Shown: positions 37,385-47,013 of the stretch, in pieces
Layout: the number at the start of each line of letters is the position of its first letter
Position numbering within the stretch: the stretch's first letter is position 1
IMG/VR virus record: IMGVR_UViG_3300036859_000726
Location: 1 to 64,000 of that record
Source of the DNA: a virus
DNA length: 64,000 nt
Reading direction: 5' to 3' (one strand)
Position numbers and translations under genes: made by a program
Notes under the pieces: generated by a model
Database searches by the model: none
What the model was told of the DNA's origin: nothing
What the model saw: the letters and a program-made list of their open reading frames with translations, nothing else

Positions 37385-38946
37385 TCCCTGTCATTCAAAA
37401 TGGCACTGATCTGTTCATCGACTCTGCACAGATCGCGATTCCATGGTCAAGCGTCTTCGGGCGGCCAACACAGATCAACAACTTCTCTTCGTTGCCTAAT
37501 GGATCTGGCGTTCTAGTCAATGATGGAGCTGGCAATCTGTCATGGGCATCCATTGGCGGCGGAAGCGTCACCTCTGTCGGTCTCGCCGCTCCTGCAAGCT
37601 TCACCGTAACCGGAAGTCCAGTCACCGGTGCAGGCACTCTGACTTTCGCATATGCTCCTGGGTATGTGCCTTACACGTCGATGGAATCCTCGAAGCTCGC
37701 TACGATCGCCACCGGAGCAACGGTCGGAGCAACCTGGACCGGCAATCTCTCAGGCATCCCAGCGATTATCAACTCTCTTGGCGTCCTTGCCAATTCGCCA
37801 GGATTTCTGCTGAACAACGGCGTTGGTGGCCTGTCATGGTTCGCCCCATCTGGATTCGGCACTGTTACACAGGTGGACACAGGCGGCGGCACGACTGGTG
37901 GTCCAATCACGAATATGGGCACAGTCTCAGTTGACCAGAACTTCAGTTTTGACTGGACTGGTAATCATCGCTTCGCCGGTGCATTCAATGTGGGATATCC
38001 TGGCGCGAGCATATCGACCACGCTGGTCAACACAGTTGCCACAACCTATCAGGCTGGAATCAATCAGCTTGCTGACAGCGCTATCATGCAGCTACTGCTT
38101 CGTAAGCATGATGCGACTGCAAATAACGCTCCAGAAGCTCTGTTTGTTCGCGCTCGTGACACAGGTGTGGACTCTGTTGTTGATGGAGATGCACTTGGTC
38201 GAATACAGTTTGGTGGTTGGCACACAGACAGTTACTATCTCGGCGCATCAATTCACGCAGAGGTTGATGGGGTTCCAGGCGCTGCAGACATGCCGACTCG
38301 TGTCGTCATCAAAACGTCTGCGAATGCAAGTGCAACTCCTGCAGAGAGATTCGGCGTCAACTCCTTCGGCGCCATCAGTCTAGACGCAGAGACTTACGGC
38401 GCTGCTGGAGACTGGATGAAGTCTGGCGGAGCAGGCGCACCAACTGCCTGGACTTCTCCTGCTGCGCTGACGAAAACAGACGACACGAATGTGACGCTCA
38501 CACTCGGCGGCGCTGCCGCAACCGCATTGCTGAATGCTGCTTCGCTCACACTTGGTTGGACTGGCACTCTTGCAAAGGATCGAGGCGGATTCGGCCTTGA
38601 CACAACGACGCTCACAGGATACGTCAAAGCTGCAGGCGCAGGCGCTATCACAGCCTCTGCGACGATCCCTTATGCTGATTTGACGGGAACACCAGCAATC
38701 CCTGTTGGAGCAAATCCTTCTGCTTTGGTGGGTCTTGCTGCAGTCAACGGGGCTGCTGCATCATTCATGAGAAGCGACGGAGCTCCAGCACTTGACCAGG
38801 CAATCGTTCCTACTTGGACTGGAGCACACGTGTTCAGCAGCTCAGTTGAATTGTCTGGTGCCATCACCATAGGTGGTCTTGCAGTTTCAATCGGTGTCGC
38901 CGATTCTGGCGGCGTCGGGTTTCGTTTGCTCAGAGTACCCAACTAA
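37378..38946 (+). CDS. Tail fibre-like protein
   Basis: 522 residues. Fibre repeats (GVLVNDGAGNLSWASIGGG, SVTSVGLAAPASFTVTGSPV, related to those of the 31726 gene), then a globular-looking middle (AIMQLLLRKHDATANNAPEA, FGGWHTDSYYLGASIHAEVD) typical of trimeric fibre shafts, and a repeat-like C-terminus. Overlaps the glycosyltransferase gene by 7 bases. Likely host-recognition fibre. Confidence 0.75.
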   Translation: MLIPVIQNGTDLFIDSAQIAIPWSSVFGRPTQINNFSSLPNGSGVLVNDGAGNLSWASIGGGSVTSVGLAAPASFTVTGSPVTGAGTLTFAYAPGYVPYTSMESSKLATIATGATVGATWTGNLSGIPAIINSLGVLANSPGFLLNNGVGGLSWFAPSGFGTVTQVDTGGGTTGGPITNMGTVSVDQNFSFDWTGNHRFAGAFNVGYPGASISTTLVNTVATTYQAGINQLADSAIMQLLLRKHDATANNAPEALFVRARDTGVDSVVDGDALGRIQFGGWHTDSYYLGASIHAEVDGVPGAADMPTRVVIKTSANASATPAERFGVNSFGAISLDAETYGAAGDWMKSGGAGAPTAWTSPAALTKTDDTNVTLTLGGAAATALLNAASLTLGWTGTLAKDRGGFGLDTTTLTGYVKAAGAGAITASATIPYADLTGTPAIPVGANPSALVGLAAVNGAAASFMRSDGAPALDQAIVPTWTGAHVFSSSVELSGAITIGGLAVSIGVADSGGVGFRLLRVPN

Positions 38947-38957
38947 AAGGATCTTGT

Positions 38958-39293
38958 ATGAAGTTCGATCTTACAACGGAAGTATTCAACGAACAGCTGC
39001 TGAAGCTCGTTGCTCTGGCGAAGGTTGCTGTGCCTCCTCCAACCCCTCTGTCTCAGCTTCTTTCCTCATTGCTGATGTCAGGCATTAATGAAGAGCGTGC
39101 ATCGCCGGATCTCAAAGCAAGGAGATTCGCGCTTCTGTGCAAGGTTGGTGCAGCAGTCGACACAGGCGGCATGCTTGACCTCACAGCAGATGAACTGGCC
39201 TTGATTGTTCCATTGGTTGATGCCAACTGCCCAACGCTTGTGCATGGACGCGTCAAGGAGATCCTCAACTCTCCGATCGGGAAGGCTAACTGA
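38958..39293 (+). CDS. Small hypothetical protein between fibre and lysis genes
   Basis: 111 residues, helical (EVFNEQLLKLVALAKVAV, LVDANCPTLVHGRVKEIL). TGATG-coupled to the endolysin gene. Unknown; could be a fibre chaperone or lysis regulator. Confidence 0.65.
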   Translation: MKFDLTTEVFNEQLLKLVALAKVAVPPPTPLSQLLSSLLMSGINEERASPDLKARRFALLCKVGAAVDTGGMLDLTADELALIVPLVDANCPTLVHGRVKEILNSPIGKAN

Positions 39294-39814
39294 TGGACGA
39301 TCGCTTCGAAGACTTCATCGAAAGGATCCTCTCTCATGAGGGGAATTACAGCGATGACCCAAAGGATCCAGGGAACTGGACCAGTGGAATCGTTGGAATC
39401 GGTGAACTCAAAGGGACGAAGTTCGGAATAGCAGCCAACAGCTTTCCTCACTTGAGCATTAAAGATCTGACTCGCTCTCAAGCAATCATGATCTACAAAG
39501 ATGCATTCTGGCTTCGCGCTCGCTGCATTTTGATGCCGCCGATGGTCGGATTTCAGCTTCTAGATGGCGCAGTCAACTCTGGCATCCCTCAGGCGATTCG
39601 CTGGATGCAGCGTGCAGTCGGCGTTGCAGATGACGGTAAAATTGGAGAGATCACCGTTGCCGCAATAACTGCTGCAGACCCGAATGATGTGGCATTCAAG
39701 TTTCTGTCTTACAGACTTGATTATATGACTAGACTCAAGAACTGGCCAGAAGCAGGCCGAGGCTGGGCTCGTCGCATAGCTGCAAACCTACTCTATGCTT
39801 CTGCTGATAACTAG
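39293..39814 (+). CDS. Endolysin, glycoside hydrolase 108-type muramidase
   Basis: 173 residues. FIERILSHEGNYSDDPKDPG has the catalytic Glu of GH108 in the HEG motif at ~residue 15; a C-terminal peptidoglycan-binding-3-like part (GVADDGKIGEITVAAI) follows. No signal peptide, so it depends on the holin encoded next. Degrades peptidoglycan at lysis. Confidence 0.85.
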   Translation: MDDRFEDFIERILSHEGNYSDDPKDPGNWTSGIVGIGELKGTKFGIAANSFPHLSIKDLTRSQAIMIYKDAFWLRARCILMPPMVGFQLLDGAVNSGIPQAIRWMQRAVGVADDGKIGEITVAAITAADPNDVAFKFLSYRLDYMTRLKNWPEAGRGWARRIAANLLYASADN

Positions 39815-39823
39815 GAGATGCTG

Positions 39824-40147
39824 ATGGATGCTGCAAGCCTGAAACTTATGCTCTCGACCCCTCTCGCCTTGTTCATTCTTATGCTGTTCGGCACCGTTAT
39901 TGGTATGCTCAAGCAATATGTCGATGCACGAAACAACGGCTCTGGAATCACATTCGGGTCGTATTTCGCCAAGGTTGAGACAGTGATCGCAGTCGGCGCG
40001 AACATTATAGCATTCGTCGCACTCATCATGACCGACACTTTGAACTGGACTGGTGCACTAGCGATCGGCTATGTAATCAATAGCGCAGCAGACTTGGTTC
40101 GACCCGGAAACGGGCGATCGATGGACATCGTCAACAAAACGGAGTAA
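39824..40147 (+). CDS. Holin, three predicted transmembrane helices
   Basis: 107 residues from ATG 39824 (AGGAG 6 bases upstream). Hydrophobic helices at ~10-28 (LSTPLALFILMLFGTVIGML), ~48-68 (VETVIAVGANIIAFVALI) and ~73-90 (WTGALAIGYVINSAADL), charged C-terminus. Class and position (after endolysin, before spanin-like genes) fit a holin that opens the inner membrane. Confidence 0.75.
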   Translation: MDAASLKLMLSTPLALFILMLFGTVIGMLKQYVDARNNGSGITFGSYFAKVETVIAVGANIIAFVALIMTDTLNWTGALAIGYVINSAADLVRPGNGRSMDIVNKTE

Positions 40148-40154
40148 TTTGCCA

Positions 40155-40496
40155 ATGAAAACTGCAGTTCGAATGTTTACACTGGGCCTAGCGATCATGC
40201 TGTTGCAGGCATGCGCGGCGCTCGGAGTGCCCAAGCCGGAGTCGTTTCCTGAGCGACTCGCAGCAGGATATGTCACTGTGACTGCCAATCGCCAGCTGAA
40301 CACAGCTCTGCTAGGTGCTGGTATCTTGTCTGCTCGCGACGGCAAGAATGTGCAAGACCAAAACGACAACGCCAGAGCCGGCCTTGACGTTGCAGCAACC
40401 CTCGGCGGCGCGGCGGCAGAGGACAAGTTGGCCTCTACCCTCCGCATCGTTGATGAACTCAAGAAGTATCTCGAAGCGAAGCAGGTGAAGAAATGA
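40155..40496 (+). CDS. Outer-membrane lipoprotein, spanin-like
   Basis: 113 residues from ATG 40155. Signal with lipobox LLQAC (Cys ~20), then a helical periplasmic part (ERLAAGYVTVTANRQLN, ASTLRIVDELKKYLEAKQ). In a lysis cassette such lipoproteins are usually o-spanins, working with an inner-membrane partner (probably 40735-41256). Larger than typical Rz1. Confidence 0.65.
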   Translation: MKTAVRMFTLGLAIMLLQACAALGVPKPESFPERLAAGYVTVTANRQLNTALLGAGILSARDGKNVQDQNDNARAGLDVAATLGGAAAEDKLASTLRIVDELKKYLEAKQVKK

Positions 40497-40735
40497 AGGC
40501 AACAGACGCACTGAACACAATCGCTGCGCTCGAGGCGATTCTTCGCCTTGGGTCTCAGTTGCAGGCTTACACATCTCTGGTGCTGAAGGCCAGATCCGAA
40601 GGTCGTGAAGTCTCTCTGGCTGAGCTGCAGGAACTGCGCAATCAGGATGATGCCGCACGAGCAGAAGAATCAGCAGCGATCGAAGCAGCCGAGCTTCGCG
40701 AGACTCATGCTCCGACACCGGAGGAAGAGGGCTGA
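40493..40735 (+). CDS. Small acidic helical protein
   Basis: 80 residues, ATGA/TGATG coupled on both sides. All helical (LNTIAALEAILRLGSQLQAY, EVSLAELQELRNQDD). No signal or membrane segment. Unknown lysis-cassette member. Confidence 0.65.
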   Translation: MKATDALNTIAALEAILRLGSQLQAYTSLVLKARSEGREVSLAELQELRNQDDAARAEESAAIEAAELRETHAPTPEEEG

Positions 40736-41256
40736 TGGTCAGGGGGGTCATACTAGGAGTCCTGGATTTCTTTCGACCCCCTGATCCGCCGATGACAGAT
40801 TTCTTTGGTCCTGAAGCATCAATGGCACGGATTGAATTTCATATGAAAGCTCTTCATATCTGGCGAACAAAAGTGACATACACTCTGGCAGCTGGAGCGC
40901 TTTTCCTTTTGGTCTCCTTTTTCACCTCTTTGGGTCTTGTGTTCTCTAAAGACCTTCCTGTGAAAGTTGACGGGGCTGTTAAGAACAGCAGCCTGGCAAA
41001 GTCTGTTGAGGAGATCAGAGTCGAGCAGCAGCTCTCGAAGACAGAGCAGACAGCAATGAAGGCCGATATCAGCCAAGTCAAGCAGCAGCTGGACACGATG
41101 ACTCCTGTTATCAAAGAGATATACAAGGGTTCAATAGCATCCACGATCTGCAGACTTCTTGCCAGCAATCTCCGAAAGGAAGCTGACACGGAGCAAACGA
41201 AATACAAGTCAGTGGACGGGGACTACTATCCCGAGTCTCGCTGCGGAGGTAAGTAA
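40735..41256 (+). CDS. Inner-membrane spanin-like protein
   Basis: 173 residues (ATG 40735; ATG 40792 possible). Cytoplasmic N-terminal ~45, one transmembrane helix (VTYTLAAGALFLLVSFFTSL), then a periplasmic coiled coil (AKSVEEIRVEQQLSKTEQ, DISQVKQQLDTMTPV). This is the plan of i-spanins, which bridge to an outer-membrane lipoprotein to fuse membranes at lysis. Three Cys in the C-terminal part. Confidence 0.6.
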   Translation: MVRGVILGVLDFFRPPDPPMTDFFGPEASMARIEFHMKALHIWRTKVTYTLAAGALFLLVSFFTSLGLVFSKDLPVKVDGAVKNSSLAKSVEEIRVEQQLSKTEQTAMKADISQVKQQLDTMTPVIKEIYKGSIASTICRLLASNLRKEADTEQTKYKSVDGDYYPESRCGGK

Positions 41257-41907
41257 GTGGCTACTGCTATGACATTCAACAGCCTCAAGGCTGACGTCAA
41301 GAAGTATCTGGAAAGAGGAAGCATCGCAGACACCCAGGTCTATGACGAGATTCCGACCCTGATCAACCTTGCAGAGCGCAATCTCGCTCGAGCACTGAAG
41401 GTCACCGGAACCATGAATGTCGTGACGACTGCGCTGGTTGCTGGAACTAGCACCTATGCGAAGCCTGATCGCTGGCGCAGAAACGTGAGCATGGAGTATG
41501 CTGTCGGCAATTCGCCACTTCAGACTCGCCAGGCGATCTACGCCAGAAGCTATGAGTACTGCCGCGAATACTGGCCGAATGCAGAACTGCGCGGCGCTCC
41601 TCTGTTCTATGCAGACTATGACTATGCGAACTGGCTTGTTGTCCCGACGCCAGACGCCGCGTATCCTCTGCAGATCATCTACTATCAGCAGCCTCCTCTG
41701 CTCGACGACACTCAGCAAACGAATTGGCTGACCGAGTACGCTCCGAGCGCCCTGCTGTATCGCACACTACTCGAGGCCGAGCCATTCCTCAAGAACGACA
41801 CTCGCATGCAGACGTGGCGCGGCCTGTATGATGAGGCCATTGACCAGGTGGTTGTTGAGGACCTTCAGAAGATGACCGACCGATCTTCTGACAGGACCGG
41901 AGACTGA
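41257..41907 (+). CDS. Head-tail adaptor/neck protein
   Basis: 216 residues, GTG start. FNSLKADVKKYLERGSIADT, TLINLAERNLARALKVTGTM and SYEYCREYWPNAELRGAPLF match the adaptor proteins of podoviruses of this gene order (gp4-like). Binds below the portal and connects to the tail. Confidence 0.7.
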   Translation: MATAMTFNSLKADVKKYLERGSIADTQVYDEIPTLINLAERNLARALKVTGTMNVVTTALVAGTSTYAKPDRWRRNVSMEYAVGNSPLQTRQAIYARSYEYCREYWPNAELRGAPLFYADYDYANWLVVPTPDAAYPLQIIYYQQPPLLDDTQQTNWLTEYAPSALLYRTLLEAEPFLKNDTRMQTWRGLYDEAIDQVVVEDLQKMTDRSSDRTGD

Positions 41908-41909
41908 TA

Positions 41910-43739
41910 ATGCCGTTTACTGACCTCTTTGGTGGACAACTCATCTATCCTAGCCAGCTCTCGTATTTGGGGCTGTCTATTGTTGAAGACGTCCAACTGC
42001 TCTGGCCTACGGAGCAGGCAATACCTGACGCAGATGTTGTATCAGACATCATAGAGGTAGTCGCGATTGACCCAGGCCTGTCTGTGCTGATGCCATCCGC
42101 AGCACTGGTGACGCCTGGCATGGCCGTTCTGTTCTACAACTCTGGCGCAGAGACCTTTACGGTCAAAGACTTCGATGGCAACACTCTTCTGGCGGTTGCA
42201 TCTGGAGAGGCCTGGCAGCTCTATCTTCGCATCAACACGACTTCTGCAGGGACTTGGAGAGCATTCCAGTTCGGAGCTGGCGTGTCACCCACCAACGCTG
42301 CATCGCTAGCTGGCGCAGGCATCAAGGCAATCAGCACCACGCTGAATCAGATGATGGCTGTCATAGACACGAGCGTCAACTATGCAGTCCTCAATGACGA
42401 TAGAGCCAAGATCATCAACTGGACGGGCGGCGCAGGCACGATCACGCTTCCTGATCCAACCATCGTCGGCTCGGACTGGTTTGCTGTGCTTCGAAACAGC
42501 GGAACTGGCACTCTTGTCATCAATGTGACTGCTGGCGAGATAAACGGCAATTCTAGCTTGAACATGCGAATCGGAGACTCCTGCTTCGTCGTGACTGACG
42601 GAGTGGCATTCTACACGGTTGGTCTCGGTCCTAACATCATCTCTGTGTTCGACTACGACAGCATCAACGTCGCTGGTTCTGGCGACTATGTTCTGGCTGG
42701 AGCCCACCTCAATCGTGTTGCGTACAATCTGACAGGTCTGTTGACTGGTAATCGAAATATCATCGTTCCAGACGAGGTTCAGCAGTATTGGATACAGAAC
42801 AATACGACTGGCGCGTTCACGCTGACCGTCAAGACTGCTGGCGGCACCGGTGTTCCGATCAACACTGGAAACCACAACATCGTATTCAGCAATGGCGTTA
42901 ATGTCATCAATGCTGTTAGCACGTCTGGCTCTCTCACGAATGGCGTGACATTCCAAGCTTCTGGTGGAGTGCCTCCAGGGACTGTTTATAACGGCTCTGT
43001 TGCTCGGATTGTAGACTATCAAAGTGTTGGGGCGCCAAAGGCTGATGGTACTGGCGCAACTGGTACATGGCCAATTGACATCGCTGGCAATGCAGCCACA
43101 GCCACGAATGCTGCGATGGCAGCGATCGCTGCAGCTCTTGCTAATGCAGTCACCTTCGCGATCAGCGGCGGCGCGGTTGCCGGAACGACCTTTGACGGTT
43201 CCGCACCAAGAACGATTGATCACAGCTCTGTTGGCGCAGTTCCTCTGACTCGCACAGTGGGTCCTGGCACAGGACTTACTGGCGGCGGCGCATTGTCTGC
43301 AGACTTGATCCTTGCTCTAGCGAACACTGCTGTGACTCCAGGCTCTTATGTAGCGCCGACGATCACGATCGATGCTCAGGGCCGCATCACTTCCGCAGCG
43401 AATGGTGCATCTGCTTCAGGTCTAATCGTGCTGTCGTCATCGATAGCTGGTAATGGCTACATCGAGTTTGCCGCTGCGTCCGCACCTGCAGTTCGATTGT
43501 TCATCATACAGTGGGGACAATCGACCATCGCTGGCAACGCTACCGCCACTGTTAACTTCCCAACTCCATTCACGTCATTTGGTCGTGTAGCTTTGTCGGG
43601 GGCGGAGGCTACATTTGGTGCAAATGCACAAGACAACTACGTGTATCTGCGACCACTAGTCAACACGCTCAATTTGTTTGGTGTCGGTAATTCCAATGGG
43701 AATATCAATACCTTCCAGTGGATAGCGATAGGGGTATAA
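41910..43739 (+). CDS. Tail fibre/appendage protein
   Basis: 609 residues. N-terminal ~110 unique (PFTDLFGGQLIYPSQLSYLG), a middle of related beta repeats (INWTGGAGTITLPDPTIVGS, NVINAVSTSGSLTNGVTF) and a C-terminal region with fibre repeats (VGPGTGLTGGGALSADLILA) and an IDAQGRIT motif common in tail fibres. Lies between adaptor and stabilization genes, so it may be the central or neck-attached fibre. Confidence 0.7.
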   Translation: MPFTDLFGGQLIYPSQLSYLGLSIVEDVQLLWPTEQAIPDADVVSDIIEVVAIDPGLSVLMPSAALVTPGMAVLFYNSGAETFTVKDFDGNTLLAVASGEAWQLYLRINTTSAGTWRAFQFGAGVSPTNAASLAGAGIKAISTTLNQMMAVIDTSVNYAVLNDDRAKIINWTGGAGTITLPDPTIVGSDWFAVLRNSGTGTLVINVTAGEINGNSSLNMRIGDSCFVVTDGVAFYTVGLGPNIISVFDYDSINVAGSGDYVLAGAHLNRVAYNLTGLLTGNRNIIVPDEVQQYWIQNNTTGAFTLTVKTAGGTGVPINTGNHNIVFSNGVNVINAVSTSGSLTNGVTFQASGGVPPGTVYNGSVARIVDYQSVGAPKADGTGATGTWPIDIAGNAATATNAAMAAIAAALANAVTFAISGGAVAGTTFDGSAPRTIDHSSVGAVPLTRTVGPGTGLTGGGALSADLILALANTAVTPGSYVAPTITIDAQGRITSAANGASASGLIVLSSSIAGNGYIEFAAASAPAVRLFIIQWGQSTIAGNATATVNFPTPFTSFGRVALSGAEATFGANAQDNYVYLRPLVNTLNLFGVGNSNGNINTFQWIAIGV

Positions 43740-45269
43740 GTGGCAACTTCACCAGTCAAACCGATTGTTGTTCGCGGACAAGCAGGAATCCAGCGAGACG
43801 GCACGCTGATGGACGCGACTGGATATGTAGAGGGGCGCTGGTGCAGATTCCAGAGAAGTCTGCCGCGCAAGATGGGCGGATACACTCGTGTAGTGAAGAC
43901 CATCCCAGACAAGATCTACGGCATGCGTGTCGACGGAATCGACAACGAGATCCTTGTACACGCTGGATCAGCCAATTCTCTGCTTCAAATGCTTCTGACC
44001 ACTTCTGGCGCATTCGTCACGCAGAGCGACAGAACGCCAGCCGGATTTGCTGCCTCACCAAACAACGTCTGGCAGATGGACAGCTTCTATGACTCTGCTG
44101 ACGGCTCGCAGCAGCTTATCGCTCACGCAGGTCAGAGTCTTGCGGATATCACAGACGAGACGGAGCTTCCGATTTATGCTGGCCCACTCACGGCAAACAC
44201 ACCACTTGTTGCTACCGGAATGGATCCTGTGTCTGGCGGCGTCCTTGCCTGCGGACCGTATCTGCTCGCGTATGGAAACAACGGACGAGTCGACGTTAGT
44301 CCTGCCAATGCATTCAACGTCACAGCGTCGTCCTCTTTCGTTACCGGCAGCAAAATTGTCAAAGGGATCGCAACTCGCGGCACTGGTGCTGGCCCTGGAG
44401 CGATCCTGTGGTCTCTCGACTCGATCATACGGGCTCAGTTCAACGATCCGGTACAAGCGACGTTCGCCTTCGACACGCTGACAACTGAGAGCTCAGTGTT
44501 GTCGTCACAGGGATTCGTAGACTATGATGGCATATTCTTCTGGGCTGGGATGGATCGATTCCTGTACTTCAACGGCTCTGTGAATGAGCTTGAGAACACG
44601 TACAACGTCAATTGGTTCTACGACAACATCAACTTTGAGCATCGCAACAAATGCTTTGCTTATAAGGTGCCGCGATTCGGAGAGATCTGGTGGTGCTTCC
44701 CATTTGGAGATGCCACTGAGTGCACGCATGCTGTTGTATTCAACGTGCGAGAGAAGTACTGGTACGACACAGAGCTCCCGAGCACAATGCGTACAGCGGG
44801 TGCATTCGCCAAGGTTTACCAGAAGCCTTTCATGTGCGACGCAACTGCTGACATTACGTCTTCTGGATTCAGCATGTGGAAGCATGAAGAGGGTGTCAAT
44901 GAGGTTCGCGAGGACGAGGTTCTTGCGATCGACTCTTACTTCAGGACGCAGGAATTCTCGCCGATCTTGAATGGCGGAGATCAAGGGCTGAGGATTGCAA
45001 GAACAGAGCCAGACTTCATTCAGACTGGACCTTTGACTGTTCGGGTCTTTGGGCGTGCGAATGCAAGATGCGAGCCGGAAGGAGGCGAAACCTTCACTGT
45101 GCAGGACACAGTTGATCTTGCAGAGCCGCAGACCCAGGTCGTGAACATGAAGGAAGGGCATCGCTTGATGGCCTTGGAGTTCCGCTCCAATGTTGCTGGC
45201 GGCGACTTCCAGCTTGGAAAAACACTTGCATTTGTTGAACCTATCGACTCTAGATTCACAGGACAATAA
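43740..45269 (+). CDS. P22 gp10-like packaged-DNA stabilization/tail hub protein
   Basis: 509 residues, GTG start. GQAGIQRDGTLMDATGYVEG with RWCRFQRSLPRKMGGYTRV begins a propeller-like protein; IIRAQFNDP, GFVDYDGIFFWAGMDRFLYF and WYDTELPS.MRTAGAF are features of the gp10-type plug family. Seals the portal after packaging and forms the tail hub. Confidence 0.75.
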   Translation: MATSPVKPIVVRGQAGIQRDGTLMDATGYVEGRWCRFQRSLPRKMGGYTRVVKTIPDKIYGMRVDGIDNEILVHAGSANSLLQMLLTTSGAFVTQSDRTPAGFAASPNNVWQMDSFYDSADGSQQLIAHAGQSLADITDETELPIYAGPLTANTPLVATGMDPVSGGVLACGPYLLAYGNNGRVDVSPANAFNVTASSSFVTGSKIVKGIATRGTGAGPGAILWSLDSIIRAQFNDPVQATFAFDTLTTESSVLSSQGFVDYDGIFFWAGMDRFLYFNGSVNELENTYNVNWFYDNINFEHRNKCFAYKVPRFGEIWWCFPFGDATECTHAVVFNVREKYWYDTELPSTMRTAGAFAKVYQKPFMCDATADITSSGFSMWKHEEGVNEVREDEVLAIDSYFRTQEFSPILNGGDQGLRIARTEPDFIQTGPLTVRVFGRANARCEPEGGETFTVQDTVDLAEPQTQVVNMKEGHRLMALEFRSNVAGGDFQLGKTLAFVEPIDSRFTGQ

Positions 45270-45829
45270 TGGGCATCCTAAACAACATGGCTCCTGAGCC
45301 TCTTTACTCTTCAGAGCCTCCATATTATACTTACGGAGCGCCGCAGGGTTCGCTGCAGCCAGCACAGCCTCCACAGGGGACAACGTTGGCGCCACAGCAG
45401 CAACCAGTGCAGAAGTTCGCGAAAGGCGGTCAAGGATCGCCAGCCAGGCAGAACCTGGAGAAGCTGAGGACTGCTGCAGGTCTTCAGGAAGAAGATATAA
45501 TCAACCCAGACCGTTTGCAGGACCTAGCCGCGCCGGAAGGCCCGCTAGACGACGCTGCAGGACCCGAGGAAGTTGATGGTGAATCCTTCTATGTGGAAGG
45601 GCCTGGGACAGGGCGAAGCGATGAAATTGACGCGAAGCTCTCTGACGGAGAATATGTGTTTGACGCCGAGACTGTTGCTCTGCTCGGCGACGGCTCAAGC
45701 AAAGCTGGTGCTGCACAGCTTGACGCTCTCAGAGAGCGGATCAGAGCTCACAAGGGTGCTGCGCTTGCCAAAGGCAAAATCTCTCCTGACGCGAAGCCCG
45801 CAGAGCAATATCTCAAGGGAGCGAAATAA
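45269..45829 (+). CDS. Conserved virion protein with FAKGG motif
   Basis: 186 residues. Pro/Gln-rich N-terminus, KFAKGGQGS, then GPGTGRSDEIDAKLSDGEYV, FDAETVALLGDGSSKAG and HKGAALAKGKISPDAKP. The GRSDEI-SDGEYV-AETVALLGDG string is a strongly conserved signature I know from podovirus virion clusters, with no assigned function. Next to ejection-protein genes. Confidence 0.7.
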   Translation: MGILNNMAPEPLYSSEPPYYTYGAPQGSLQPAQPPQGTTLAPQQQPVQKFAKGGQGSPARQNLEKLRTAAGLQEEDIINPDRLQDLAAPEGPLDDAAGPEEVDGESFYVEGPGTGRSDEIDAKLSDGEYVFDAETVALLGDGSSKAGAAQLDALRERIRAHKGAALAKGKISPDAKPAEQYLKGAK

Positions 45830-45831
45830 CC

Positions 45832-47013
45832 ATGGGCTGGCTTGATGCTATAGTCGAAGGCGGGAAGTCCCTCATCAAGAACAATGCTGGCCAAATCGCC
45901 AGCGGCGTGGCCGGTGCAGTTCTTGGCAACAAGGGTGGTGGTAGCACGAAGTCTGGGACGACTGTTGAGACGATGCCGGCATGGATGACTGAAGCAGCTC
46001 AACAGATGCTGCAGCAGAGCACGCAGCTCGCCAGTCAGCCATATCAGCAGTACGGAGGTCCTCGCGTCGCAGGGCTGAACCAGGACCAGCAGGATGCGGC
46101 GAACATCGTCCGCGGCAATGTTGGTCAAGCCTCTGGTGTAATGGCGAATGCGATGGGCACTCTCAACCCGAACGCAGGCCAAGGCATGCTCGCGAGGGCT
46201 GGCCAGTTCCTGAACAGCGCAGACGGATCGTACACAGATCCTGGTGTCGCAGAGAAATTCATCAATCCGTATACGCAGAACGTGATAGACAAGAGTCGAA
46301 ACGAGGCGATGCGAACGTGGAATGATGAGATCATGCCCGGTATGGAAGGCATGTTTGTCCGCAATGGCAACTATGGCTCCTCTGCTATGGCTCGCACAAT
46401 GGGCAGGAATGCCGCCGATCTTACCAGTCGTGTTCAGGATAATGCTGGTGCTATGCTGTCTGATGCATATCAGGCTGGTGCAGGCCAGTTCAATACCGAG
46501 CAAGGCCAGAAGGGGCAGCTGTCTCAGATCGCATCTGGTTTGGGTCAGACTGAGCAGAACATGAATGAGTCTGGCGCCAGAACGATGACAGACCTTGCCA
46601 GCCAGTGGTCCGACCAGAGCGGCAGGGAAGTCAACGCACTCTCGAATGTCGGAGAGCAGCAAAGGCAGATCGATCAGGCTGCGATGGACGCCGACTTCCA
46701 GAACTGGGGTGCAGCGCAGGGCTACTCACAAGAGCAGCTCCAGCAAATGCTCAATACTCTTCAGGGTGTTCAGGGCACAGGAGGCCGAACGACCAGCACC
46801 ACTGGAACCGAGAAGGACAACAACTCGCCGCTCAAGAATGCCGCAACCGGCGTTGCCTTGTGGAACTCTGTCATGGGAACAGGATCCGGACCGAAGCTGG
46901 ACCCCAAAGTTACGACTGCTGATCAGGCAGTCAACTACACAGGTCCTGGCGATGTCAGACAAGTCGCGAGAGGTGGCCTGCTCCGTCAGATCGCGCATCG
47001 GAGGGCTGCGTAA
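45832..47013 (+). CDS. DNA ejection/pilot-like virion protein
   Basis: 393 residues. Gly-rich hydrophobic N-terminus (IASGVAGAVLGNKGGGS), then Gln/Asn/Ala-rich helices (AAQQMLQQSTQLASQ, FINPYTQNVIDKSRNEAMR, GYSQEQLQQMLNTLQG), ending VARGGLLRQIAHRRAA, a variant of the GG motif. Typical of pilot/ejection proteins injected with the DNA. Confidence 0.65.
   Translation: MGWLDAIVEGGKSLIKNNAGQIASGVAGAVLGNKGGGSTKSGTTVETMPAWMTEAAQQMLQQSTQLASQPYQQYGGPRVAGLNQDQQDAANIVRGNVGQASGVMANAMGTLNPNAGQGMLARAGQFLNSADGSYTDPGVAEKFINPYTQNVIDKSRNEAMRTWNDEIMPGMEGMFVRNGNYGSSAMARTMGRNAADLTSRVQDNAGAMLSDAYQAGAGQFNTEQGQKGQLSQIASGLGQTEQNMNESGARTMTDLASQWSDQSGREVNALSNVGEQQRQIDQAAMDADFQNWGAAQGYSQEQLQQMLNTLQGVQGTGGRTTSTTGTEKDNNSPLKNAATGVALWNSVMGTGSGPKLDPKVTTADQAVNYTGPGDVRQVARGGLLRQIAHRRAA

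Noticed and set aside
42306-43223. 305-codon minus-strand frame inside the fibre gene
   Set aside because: Lies wholly within the 41910-43739 gene, Cys/Arg/Ser-rich, no ribosome site, no operon context.
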